Source: Myotis daubentonii (lineage: Eukaryota > Chordata > Mammalia > Chiroptera > Vespertilionidae). From it: 64,000 bases of DNA. The stretch is taken from positions 62,764,410 through 62,828,409 of the forward strand of contig NC_081849.1 of the NCBI RefSeq assembly GCF_963259705.1, written 5' to 3'. Positions 11,081 to 21,712 of this stretch are shown here, piece by piece (position 1 is the first letter of the stretch; every line of letters begins with the position of its first letter). The notes under the pieces were generated by a model, which saw only the letters and a program-made list of their open reading frames with translations, did not search any database and was not told the DNA's origin. The position numbers and the translations under genes were made by a program.

Positions 11081-12842
11081 CCAGAAAGGTGCCTGGACTG
11101 GCCGCTGGGTTTGGGTGGTTTTTGGCTGGGTGCAGGGCCAGGAGGGAGCCCGTGGAGGGATCGGTGTGGTGACAGGATGTGGATTGGCTGGTGGGTGTAT
11201 TTTTGCAGAAGGACTTTTTTAACACTTGGTGGGGAGTTGAGTCTCCATCTCACCGGCTCCTGGGATTTCAGCCCTTAAACTTCCATCAGCTGGGGCATGG
11301 CGTGCGTAAGGGAGGCTAGGGAATTGCAGGCTGGTGGGGAAGCTGAGAAGATTCTCCGCATTACTTACCAACAGCCTGTTAAGGTCAAGCTGGCCACGTT
11401 TTTTACTCCTTCCCACGCCTTTGGGGATTGTTGGAATGTTACTTTCTGCTTCCCGAATGAGGGTTCCGGTGGCTGGGAACATTGGAGGAGCGTTAACATG
11501 CTCCTCAACTGGAATATGACTTAGCAGCCATTTCTTCCCATGAAGTCTTTGAAATGGTCGTTTGGAAACTTGTGTATCGCGAATCTATTAGGCGAGGTAA
11601 CACGCTGTTACCAATGCGGAGACCCTTGCGGGGCATGGGCATAACAGCACCAGCCCTCACAGAGTTATTGCTCGTTTTAGGCATCTACTGTGCAGTGATA
11701 AGGTATCCGGCCTGTTTATAGGCATGTCTTCTGAGGCCTTAATACAGTCAACAAAGAACTTTTATGAGTTGTGTCATTTTGAGGTCATTTGCATCTGGAA
11801 TTTATCATATGCTTAAATACGTGTGTAAATATATGTTTGCAGAATGTGTTACTCTTTAAGGTCCATGTTAATTTAGACTAGGGTTACATAATGTACAAAT
11901 GGTAATACTTTTAATTGCTCTGTTTTGTCCTATAGACACAGAATATATGAAAAAAATGTCCTTTTCTAATTGATGCCACCTTAATTCTTTTCCCACATAG
12001 ACTTCCAAAATGATTTTTTTTTTTTTACATTCTAGATTAAATGAACACTGGAAAAATTAAGGTGCTTAAGCAAGTCTGGTCGCTCCATGCAAGACAGAAT
12101 CATTTTTTGCTGTTCTCTAGGCCAACTGTTGGATTTTTAAAAAGGAATCCTATTTTTCTTAAACATTTGAGGGAGCAGTTTGCTTTTTTTTCTGAGTCTC
12201 ATTTCAGGCTAAAATTATTCCAGAAGACTACACAGCTGGCTGCTGTCCCTGCCTTTCTTCCCTCTTAGCTGGAGTAACCAAGAAAATCATAGCTATGAGG
12301 CCCTGTCTGTTTATGTTACCTTATTTAAAAGCCTTTTAAAAAAATTGAAGTTTTTATTTATTGAAGGTTGTTTATATATTTCATCATTTAATAATGGATG
12401 GTTAGCAGAAGACAACCTATATTTTAATTAAAGGCCTTTCACATTTTTGACACCCAAGCTCTGTAAAAGTAATATCAGCAAATTATTGCTGGGAGTTGCA
12501 AGTAATACAGGGATAGTGCTATTCAAAGGATATCTAATTACAGAAACACCAAGAAAATAAATATTAAAAGAGGACCCATTTGTACTTTTGGACATCACTT
12601 TATTATAAATTACCTAGTTATAGGTAGTTTTTGAAAAGTAGTATTTTGCAAATTAGACATTAGGTTTATACTACTGATAATTTTCTTTTCCAAGGTGATT
12701 TATTTGGTAAGTGACTACATTTGTATCAGAACTCTACTTCAGGTGGGTGTGATTAACTTGCAAGCAATGTGCTGGTATTTCTTTCAGGAAGGACACCTGC
12801 CCATTAGGGTAAAACAGATATTGTGCTATTTGAGAATACTCT
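11081..12842. other. Intron 1, no feature seen
   Basis: GC falls quickly after the CpG island. The stretch looks unique, with short T and A runs and no recognisable repeat or exon. Confidence 0.5.
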
Positions 12843-12843
12843 T

Positions 12844-13058
12844 TTTTTAAAAAATATATTTTATTGATTCTTTACAGAGAGGAAGGGAGAGGGATAGAGA
12901 GTTAGAAACATCGGTGAGAGAGAAACATCAATCAGCTGCCTCCTGCAACACTCCCCACTGGTTATGTGCCCGCAACTAAGGTATATGCCCTTGACCGGAA
13001 TCGAACCTGGGACCCCTGAGTCCGCAGGCCGATCCACTGAGCCAAACCGGTTAGGGCA
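12844..13058 (-). mobile_element. Ves SINE with target duplication
   Basis: The minus-strand copy has a well-kept tRNA-like head (GTTTGGCTCAGTGGATCGGC, GGTTCGATTCC). It is flanked by an 11-bp duplication AGAATACTCTT (12833-12843 and 13059-13069), showing insertion by LINE-type retrotransposition. Confidence 0.92.
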
Positions 13059-13249
13059 AGAATACTCTTAAGTTATTCCTTTTAAAAATTACATTGAGAA
13101 CAATTCTGCTAGTTTTGTTTTACCTTAGCTTCTTGTCTTCCAAAAATCGTCTTCACATTTATGAATGTCATAAGAGCAGATTAGTGTAACAGATCTCCTT
13201 ACTGATATGGTGCCAGCACTGAATTAAAGGTTTTATTTCTTCATTGTAG

Positions 13250-13359
13250 GGACCAGGTTCTGCTTAGAGTATTTTTGGTCAGCCTCACAGAAGCTGCAGC
13301 GATTCCCGGCTCTTTCTGTTATCTGTATGTGACCACTGGGGGGAGACTTTACAATTCAG
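13250..13359 (+). other. PALS2: Candidate non-coding 5'UTR exon
   Basis: A good acceptor (TTTTATTTCTTCATTGTAG|G) and a donor (AATTCAG|GTACCA) bracket 110 nt of non-repeat sequence on the same strand as PALS2. It contains ATGTGA, a start codon followed at once by a stop, and no open frame joining the main start codon. It could be a second leader exon or an alternative leader exon. This is based on splice-site appearance only. Confidence 0.4.
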
Positions 13360-13982
13360 GTACCACACCCCTCCCTCACATGCACCAGCTGCTAATCACC
13401 GGGGGCGCCTTGCCAAACTGCTGGAAATGTGTTGAGGAGGTTGCACTCAGAATCAAGTCTTGATCAAGGTGTGTAATGACTTTTATTTCGTTAGCTCACG
13501 TCACTCACACAGTACCTTTTTTACCTCCCTTTATAGATTGTGTTATTTTATTAGCAACAGTCTACTTTTTGGTCTGCCATTAAGTGGGCTACCTAAATAT
13601 CTAACATAGAGAAAGAGGAGTTCATGCATACATTAGGGCTTTTAAAGATCTGACTTGACTGACATTTATCTTAGAAGCAGTGTCGGTTTAATTCCTGGCT
13701 TAGTATGCACAGATATTGGTTCTCTGGAAAGGTCTGGCGAGAACCTCACTCTCCTGTGGGGTGTACTCTATCCAACCTCTTTAAACCGCTTTGTCTCCTG
13801 TTTAAAAAGCTTTCAGAGGAGAGAGGTTGAAGCATCTCGTGTACTTAATTTCACCACGCAGGGAAGTTCTTCCTTATCATAGTAACAGAGATAGGATTTA
13901 AACTCGAAACTTTGTTGACCAGTAATCGGTGGCTATTCTGAAGTCAGAAGTCTCGTTTTCACTTTTTCTCATCTGACATTAT

Positions 13983-14198
13983 TTTTTAAAAAAATATATT
14001 TTATTGATTTTAGACAGGAAGGGAGAGGGAGATAGAAACATCAATGATGAGAGAGAATCATTGATTGGCTGCCTCCTGCATGCCCCCCTACTGGGATCGT
14101 GCCCACAACCCAGGCATGTACCCTTGGTTGGAATCGAACCCGGGACCCTTCAGTCTGCAGGCCGTCGCTCTATCCATTGAGCCAAACCAGCTAGGGCC
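13983..14198 (-). mobile_element. Ves SINE
   Basis: Minus-strand copy ending in the head CCCTAGCTGGTTTGGCTCAA. Imperfect flanking duplications CATCTGACATTA and CATCTGACAGTA are visible. Confidence 0.9.
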
Positions 14199-14211
14199 CA
14201 TCTGACAGTAT

Positions 14212-14846
14212 TTAACACTAGAAAGACTGAAACTTAGTATATACCTATGTTGCCCAAAAGCAGTCAAAATGACTGCATTGTGAAAGAATAATATCGGAGC
14301 ACTCTTCACTTATGTTCCTTAGCTTTTCCAATAACTCACTTCTATTTGACATTTCTTTCATGAATTTAGGGCGCAAAAGAAATAAAATAAACAACTTATT
14401 AGAACAAGTATCACTGCATAAAGATTCGAATAACAAGTACTAGTTTAGCTTATTGAGCAACTGCAACTTACCAAGTATCGACAATTTATCATGTACTTGT
14501 ATGTTATCATGTGACGGTAATCGAAAAAAAATGAAAACTATTATTTCAATACAGAGCCGAACTGGTCATATAAGAAATTTACTCAATTCAATAATAAGAG
14601 TCATTTGATTATTTAAAATTTCCCCAAGCAGTCAAAATGACTGCTTTTGGGCAATATAGGTATAACACATATATATATACCGGAAATGAAGGAGGGGGGA
14701 GGTAACTACAATTATTAATAAACGCATTTATATGTTGTACAAAAAGTCACAAAATTCTAAGACATTGTGTCCTTATATACATAATTGTTTTTCTAATTGA
14801 AATTAAAAAGCAGTCAAAATGACTTCCTTGGGCAATCTAGTGTTAA
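14212..14846 (+). mobile_element. Non-autonomous piggyBac-type element
   Basis: TTAA at both ends with short inverted termini TTAACACTAGA / TCTAGTGTTAA matches the piggyBac target and end pattern. The palindromic motif GCAGTCAAAATGACTGC occurs near the left end and again inside the right half, with a third degenerate copy at the right end, each next to a TTGGGCAA-type block. The 635-bp length leaves no room for a transposase. Assignment to piggyBac rests on TTAA plus end structure. Confidence 0.7.
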
Positions 14847-14936
14847 CCATGTTAATGTCCAATTCAATAACAGTGAACTCAGTTAACAAAGATGCCTTGT
14901 TTACAGGAGTCTAGAACTTTTAATGGTCTTCCTTTC

Positions 14937-15128
14937 CAGCGGTTCTCAACCTGTGGGTCGCGAACAATGAAAATACATCCTGCATATCAGATATTTACAT
15001 TACGATTCATAACAGTAGCAACATTACAGTTATGAAGTAGCAACAAAAATAATTTTATGGTTGGGGGTCACCACAACATGAGGACCTGTATTAAAGGGTC
15101 ACAGCATTAGGAAGGTTGAGAACCACTG
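14937..15128 (+). mobile_element. Non-autonomous hAT element, internally deleted
   Basis: Same family as 4260 and 6752. The left part (GACCCCTTTGG... to ...TTCAATTTG) is missing, while the section ATATCAGATATTTACATTAC is kept, so this deletion is different from that in the 223-bp copies. Confidence 0.85.
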
Positions 15129-15867
15129 CTAGACCTTTGTACAGCCTTGTTCATAGTATATTCATTCGTAATAGAATAAACCAGATAGAATTTAAAATAT
15201 CCTGTTATCCTAGATTCTTCTTGTTTCCTTTCAGATGGCTTTGATTTTGTTCTAAAATTTAAAAAAAAAAAATTCAAGGTGTATGAGAAGAGCTATTTTC
15301 TGCATAGGAAATGCTCATTCCTGGCTAATCTTAGGATTGTGTCAAATTCTTGGGGATGATAATTTCTAAAGACCTGGGTGTTAAAGTTGTCACTGATGTG
15401 AGGCTAAATGAAAATTAAAGATACTATAGTGAGTTCATAAAGCTCAAGTTATTTTCGAGTCCCCACGGCCTGCCCGTTTCTGTACCTGATCAGATCCCTG
15501 CCTACTTCACCACCTTACACCTTTCCTCTTGGGTCTGTTCCTCCTCTGCCGGCTCTTTCACACCCCCTTGTTCTCGGTGTTGCATCGACACTGCCCTTTT
15601 GTTTGTCCCTCGGGAGTGTCATGGCTTGTTTCTGACTTAGTACTGTTCCTTCTGCCCGCAATTCTCCTAAAACATTACGTGACTGGCTTCTTTTTGCCAT
15701 TTCAGGTTCCCACTCAAATACTACCTTTTCAGACCAGCAGTATTATCTAACCACCCTTTCAAAATGACACTGTTCTCATTTCCCACCACCCCATTGCCTT
15801 TTTAATTTTTTTTTCTGTAGCTAGCACAACTGGAATTTATTTTATTATCTGTATGTTTTCTGTAGAA
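15129..15867. other. Intron 1, no feature seen
   Basis: Unique-looking sequence with short A and T runs; no exon or named repeat recognised. Confidence 0.45.
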
Positions 15868-16089
15868 CAGTGGTTCTCAACCTTGGCTGCACATTAGAAT
15901 CACCTGGGAATCTTTTTAAAATCCTGATTTCTGGGCCTCATCCTCCGGAAATTCTGTTTCTTTGTTACTAATGTTGTGGCCCCAACCCATAACAAAGAAA
16001 CAGAATTTCCGGAGGATGAGGCCCAGAAATCAGGATTTTAAAAAGATTCCCAGGTGATTCTAATGTGCAGCCAAGGTTGAGAACCACTG
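15868..16089. mobile_element. Palindromic hAT MITE (222 bp)
   Basis: Two 100-bp arms are perfect reverse complements of each other around a 22-bp loop (15968-15989). The ends are CAGTGGTTCTCAACCTTGGC and its complement. The 8-bp target duplication CTGTAGAA is intact (15860-15867 and 16090-16097). Arm sequence resembles MER5A, so it looks like a fold-back derivative of that hAT-Charlie family. Confidence 0.93.
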
Positions 16090-16689
16090 CTGTAGAATGT
16101 AAGCCCCATGAGAAAAGAGTGGTTTTATCCCTTCTGTTTAACGCCATAATTCAAGGACTTAGACCTGTTCCTGATACACAGCTACCGTTCAGTACACATT
16201 CCCCTTTAAACAACAACAGCTAAAAAAGCTTGAGGTTCTGTTCTTCCTGAGGTTTCGGTGTTAAATGTCCCTTTATGGAGTGAGCAGGTGGTAGTGGTGG
16301 TAAGTTGGCCAATTTTGGCTGTAACAGAATTCCACCTGGCTGGGATAAGCAGGAGGAGACATTTTTGGTAAAGATGCAGGGCGTGTCTAATGGAATCCAG
16401 CGGTTGTGAGTGGGGACTCCAGGGTCAGCACCGTACACTTGATCTCTCTGTTCCTCACAGTGCTTTTCCCTCATTTCTGCTCTTGCTGCAGAGCCCCCCT
16501 TCCTAGTCCTCTTAATGGGAAATTCGCCACCAACAGCTGCTGAGTTTTCCCGGGACTCACCCAGACAGCAGGAAACAGCCCTCCAGCACCTCTCCCTCCC
16601 TCTTCAGAAACGATGTATTATTAGAACGTGGTTTTTCTTGCTTATGACCATGTGAACTGGGATTGGAGATGCAACCCAAGTAGGTGCCC

Positions 16690-17330
16690 CAGCGATAATT
16701 AATATTCACACTTGACGACCCCCCAAAAAGCAAGTTTCCCTTCTCTTAAGTTTTGCTGGTATATGAGGTTGGAAGATCTGAAAAGCACGCTCCTGGTGAT
16801 ACTCAAAAGAAATGTTATTTCTTTTATGGAAGGCATGTACAATTTGGTTGAGGACAGTAAAACATATATAAAGGAAAGAAACAGTCAGTGAAAATAGCAT
16901 GGCGATAATGCAGGAACTGAGAAAAATATTTGCAACTTGTAATACAGACAAAAGGCTAAGAATACCTATAAATTGATTTAAAAAAAGATCAACCATAAAG
17001 TGGGAAAAGATCATGAACAAATATTTCACAGAGAAGGAAACCCAAATGGTTCTTAAGCATATTTAAAGCTGTTCAACCTCACACAGATATAAATACCATA
17101 AATTAAAACTATGAGATACTGTTTTCACCTGTTAGATTGACCGATCAAAAAGTTTGATAATGAAAAAAAAGTTTGATAGTGCGTTTGAAGAGGATATAGA
17201 CTAACAGGTGCTTCCTCATATTACTGGTGGGAATATAAATCGATAGAATTGTGATTGAAATTTCTGAAGAGTACTAAGGTAAATAGAAATACCTGGGAAT
17301 ATGCATAAATTGATGTAGGTGTTTGTGGGA
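16690..17330 (+). mobile_element. Old LINE-1 3' region
   Basis: Plus-strand sequence such as AATATTTGCAACTTGTAATA, ACAAATATTTCACAGAGAAG and AAAGCTGTTCAACCTCACAC matches the end of LINE-1 ORF2 and its 3' flank. Many frame breaks; no function expected. Confidence 0.65.
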
Positions 17331-19311
17331 GAGGAAAGAGCTCAAGTACCCACTTACATTTTTGAACACTAACTTGTGTTACTTTCATCTTGGCTTTAGT
17401 CATGAACCCAGGTGAGGGTAAAGGCAGCAAGTCATTGTGTCCATGCATCATCATCATCATCATCATCATCGCGTCCCTGTCCTTTTAGGATGGTGTTTAG
17501 TTCCCCTTTCCAGATCACCTCTTTTCTTCCCTAGTCCTGGTGGCATTTGTGTCTGTGTCACTGAGATGTCCATATACTTTGTATCTTTCAGAACCTCCAC
17601 TTTGTTAGCTACTTCGTAGCCCTTAAGTAAAGATAGAAGTAAAGGAGCTTAGCTTACTAGCCTTTTATAGAGCCACTTCATAATTGTATGCTTTGGGAAA
17701 TCCGTAAAAAATGATTTAGAATTTCACTTGTAAATGCGCTTAGGATTTTATTACAATAAATGGTCAATAGAGCAGTTTTATAAGTTATTATATAGTATAT
17801 TAATGGAACTTTACTTTTATATGGTTCCTTTGTTTTATAAAATATTGTTAGCTCTTAGTTGGGTTGGATAAATGTTGTGAAAAGGTGGGGAGAACAGCTG
17901 AAGATGAATGGAACTTTTCTAGAAAAAACTGTTGGAAAGTGTGAGGTAAAGGACACTGAGCAGATCAAGGGCCATAAGTTTAGGAGAGGAAAAGTGAAGG
18001 GTTTAGTTAAGGGACAGTCTGTGGTGAGGCTACGTCTTGGGAGGAGTTTTAACCTAGGAAAATGCTAAGCTGATTTATTTGAATACATACTTTGAAGATA
18101 CAGCATATAGTTAGTGATGTTTTTGTTCTGTAGGTCATTTTTACCGGGAACTGACTTGGTACAGGGCTTCTCCACTTAAGGGGCCATCAAAATCTTTTAG
18201 AGCAGCCCTGTGCCACAGGGTTCTAATATAGTAGGTTTGATATGGGGCCAGAGCATGCTTATATTTTTAAAGTCCCCAAGAGCCAATACTTGTAAAATAA
18301 AGAGTCCTATAAATATTCTGTTCTATAGCCAAATCAATCAGCATAGCTTGTAGGGTTCTGCACCGTTTAGGTAACTCAAACCCTAGAACTTGGTGTGTCT
18401 CACCATGGTCTCTACTCCAGCCAGGTTGGCACCTGTACAAACATCTAGTCGATTCCCATTGCTTTGCCCAGTTCCATACTCTTCTTTGCCCTCGTGTTTC
18501 TTCTCTGCTAATAAGTGTTCAGGCTCGCCTCCGCCCAGAAGCTGTCATGCCGGTCGCATCCACAGTTTACCTCTTCAGTACAGGACAGATTAGAACAGAA
18601 CACATAACTGCACGTACAGTACACATCATATAAATGACTGGTTTGTGTGTTTTCACTCATATGAACTTGGCGCATATGTGCCTGGTTTTACTGTTGAAAG
18701 CCCTTATTTTTTCCTCTGGATGGGAAGGGCTTGGAGCTTAGTCATAGTTGTTACTACCAAACTCAGTATATCTCATCTCCAAAACAGGGATGTAATGTCT
18801 CCTTTATGGGGTCGGTTTAGAATTTTAATTGCGTAGCATAAGTGAAGTGTCTCGCGGAGAGTTTGGTACACTACGTCTTCAGTGAGTGTCAGTATCCTTT
18901 CCTTCTCTTACTGTCTGGTGAGGGTTGTGTACAGTGGGTACTATTTGTTGAGTAAACATGTTTTCGTTTGCTCAGTTCATAACTGTCACTTTTTTTCTGT
19001 CCAATATAAGAGCTGTTTTATTTTTTAAAAGACCTTTGCTTTTAAAGTAGTCCAATAAATTATGTGCTGTTGAATAAGGTTATGTCTTATTTTTACATGA
19101 CATTTCAGTGTGTTTAAAAAGCAAATTAAATATTGGATGGAAAGATGACTATATGACCTCAAAAATTTCTCCCAACATAATCTAAAGATTTTTAAGAAAT
19201 TCACACAGTCCCAGTTTTTCCTCCTGCTCCCCTCCCTAAAAGACTACAAAAGTAAGTGGTGTTTGATAATGTAGCATTTTATTTTGAATGAAGAAAATTA
19301 CGATACTTACT
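17331..19311. other. Intron 1, no gene seen
   Basis: Contains an ATC trinucleotide run (about 17446-17470) and otherwise unique-looking AT-rich sequence. Nothing with splice or coding support was seen. Confidence 0.45.
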
Positions 19312-19492
19312 GCCCTGCCGCTGTGGCTCGGTTGGAGTGTCGTCCTGAACACCAAAAGGAGGCCGGTTTGATTCCTGGTCAGGGTCCATACCTGGGTTGC
19401 GTGTTCGATGCTAGGTTGGGGCACGTGCGGGAGGGAGTCGATCAATGCTTCTCTCACACATAGGTGTTTCTCTAAAAAAAAAAAAAAATTTA
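19312..19492 (+). mobile_element. Ves-related SINE, divergent subfamily
   Basis: The head CCCTGCCGCTGTGGCTCGGT and the phrase GAGTGTCGTCCTGAACACC mark a tRNA-derived SINE different from the main Ves type here. It ends in an A tract of about 14 bases. Confidence 0.75.
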
Positions 19493-19644
19493 AAGAAAAT
19501 AAAATGACCAAACTTTCAATATGTTTATAATGGTCCATTATCACATGCTGTGAGAGGAATCCTGTACTCTTCTGAATGAATGTGGCTGTCTGCAAGTGGA
19601 TTTGTCCTTTTATTTTACCTAGAATATGCATGTTGGTGTATCTA

Positions 19645-19768
19645 CAGGGTGGGGCAAAAGTAGGCTTATAGTTACGAATATGCAAAACATAGTTTATTCT
19701 TATATTACAATTTATTGTTGTATTATTTTCTATAGGAACAACTGTAAACCTACTTTTGCCTCACCCTA
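19645..19768 (+). mobile_element. Tc1/mariner-type MITE with TA duplication
   Basis: Ends CAGGGTGGGGCAAAAGTAGG and the near-complement CCTACTTTTGCCTCACCCTA sit between TA dinucleotides (19643-19644, 19769-19770). At 124 bp it is a non-autonomous deletion product. Confidence 0.8.
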
Positions 19769-19865
19769 TATAATAAAACGTTTTACGGAAAACTTAGCAT
19801 TACAGAAATAAAATGATTTGCCTTTATTGTTGTTAATCCTCACCCGAGGATATTTTCCCATTGAC

Positions 19866-20139
19866 TTTTTTTTTTTTTTGATTTTTTTTATTTTAAGGGA
19901 GAGTGGAAGAGAGAGGGCGAGACAGAGAGAAACATACAATCGGCGTGGGAGAGACAGAGAGAAACATACAATCGGTGTGAGAGAAACACATCTATTGGTT
20001 GCCTCCTGCATAAGCCCCAACCAGGGCCCCAGTGGGGGAGGAGCCTACAACCAAGGTATGTGCCCTTGACCTGAATCAAACCTGGGACCCTTTGTCCACA
20101 TGCCGACACTCTATCCACTGAGCCAAACTGGCTAGGGCT
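19866..20139 (-). mobile_element. Ves SINE with internal duplication
   Basis: The minus-strand head AGCCCTAGCCAGTTTGGCTC is clear. The body contains a roughly 31-bp tandem duplication (GAGACAGAGAGAAACATACA, units starting near 19919 and 19950), making it longer than its relatives. Confidence 0.85.
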
Positions 20140-20797
20140 CATTTGCCTTTCTGTTCATCTATTAAATAACCTTCTATCTGGGACTTTGGTATAAGAAACT
20201 TGGGTAACTGAGTTAAATTTAACTCATGGAAGTTGCTTATTTTAGAAATTAAACAATAGTTATGCACATTTTTATATAAGTTGATTCAGATGTCTTTCAT
20301 TTTGAAAACTAGTAATCTTTTGGAATGGGGATAACTGAAAAAAATTTAAAGCACGTTTTTAAAGAAGGTTGGAACACCACGTGAGGCAAATAGGTAGCGT
20401 TGTCACAGCATGCCCATGCCATCCGCAGCACTAGGTTCTCGAAAACCCCATGGTAGAGAGATTTTCCCTGAAGGAATTTAGGATGTTATGGGGAAAAGAG
20501 AGTTCCGTAGCCTGAGATTGTGAATGAACGTTTAAAAATCCTTACAAACTTTTAAATGTTCACCCAGTTAATACATTAAGTAAAATATGTTAAACAGATA
20601 ATGACAGTTAATGCCGTTCAATTTGGAAATACCAGGCACTTTACAGTTAGTTTTCATTTACACTACTTTCCGGATTTCCACCCTGGTGGGGGGGTGGGGG
20701 GGGGCCGTGGGTGGCGGGGCGGCGGCGGTTGCTCATACATTATAAGAAGCTCTTGTTAGGTAAGGTGTCTTAGAGCCTTTCTTCTTTCCACTTAGAA
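20140..20797. other. Intron 1, G-rich tract
   Basis: Unique-looking sequence apart from a strongly G-rich tract at about 20684-20730 (runs of seven and nine G followed by GGCGGCGG), which could form a quadruplex on the plus strand. Confidence 0.5.
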
Positions 20798-20980
20798 CAG
20801 TGGTTCTCAACCTTCTGGCCCTTCAAATACAGTTCCTCATGTTGTGACCCAACCATACAATTATTTTCGTTGCTACTTCATAACTGTAATGTTGCTACTG
20901 TTATGAATCGTAATGTAAATATCTGATATGCAGGGCGGTCTTAGGCGACCCCTGGGAAAGGGTCGTTCGACCAACCGCTG
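20798..20980 (-). mobile_element. Non-autonomous hAT element, internally deleted
   Basis: Minus-strand member of the family seen at 4260. The flanks ACTTAGAA and ACTTACAA form an 8-bp target duplication with one mismatch. A large part next to the right end is missing. Confidence 0.8.
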
Positions 20981-21512
20981 ACTTACAAGATACTGACTCC
21001 AACTGATGGTTCCAGCGGTGGTTCTAGAGATAGCATAACTTGGATGTTTGAGAGTTAAAAAAAAATAATGTTTTAGTAACCTTTATTTAACTCACTTGGC
21101 TTACTACAGCCAAGTGGGTATTTATAGTTCCTCCACTCATGATAATTTCAGCAGCACTCACTCCTCAGAACATAGCATAACGGAACACTGACTTGGCTCT
21201 GTCTGTCTTTCTCATTCTCATCTCCTTCCTCTTCTTCGCAACAGACTATTCCAGGTTGAAGGATGGAAATTTGTCCGTCTCTGCTTCTAAGAGTGCACTG
21301 CAAATATCTTCTACTCCTACTCTGCTATCTCTTTATTTCCCTTTTCTTTCATCTTCAGTTCCCTCTTTCCCAAGATATCTCCGTAAAGAGCAACTTAGAA
21401 TTTGTAGAAATTCTCACCAAAAGTAAATCTGTGTATATAGCAGAAATTCATATATAAAAAGGGTTACTTTGTGTAGTGTATTTGAGGAAAGAAATCTTTG
21501 TATCCCCTAAGC

Positions 21513-21664
21513 CAGTGTTCAGCAAACTGCGGCTCACGAGCCACATGCGGCTCTTTGGCCCCTTGAGTGTGGCCACGAAGTTTCAATCACACTGTACGTG
21601 TGCACCCGCACGTGGTATTTTGTGAAAGAGCCACACTCAAGGGGCCGCAGTTTGCTGACCACTG
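21513..21664. mobile_element. Non-autonomous hAT element, second family (152 bp)
   Basis: Ends CAGTGTTCAGCAAACTGCGG and CCGCAGTTTGCTGACCACTG are inverted repeats extending inward through GAGTGTGGC. The 8-bp target duplication CCCTAAGC is perfect (21505-21512 and 21665-21672). Confidence 0.9.
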
Positions 21665-21712
21665 CCCTAAGCCAAGTATTGTCCCATGATCATAGGTGAT
21701 GCTTAATACTTA

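Noticed and set aside
9177..11225. Minus-strand open frame of 682 codons over the CpG island
   Set aside because: Pro/Arg/Ala-rich low-complexity translation, no domain, and similarly long frames on other frames of both strands; explained by scarcity of stop codons in GC-rich DNA.
17221..17469. Frame starting with eight Met codons
   Set aside because: Product of the ATC trinucleotide repeat.
19765..19785. Helitron 5' end (CCCTATATAATAAAACG)
   Set aside because: The bases are the end of a mariner-type terminal repeat plus host TA and flanking sequence; no Helitron body follows.
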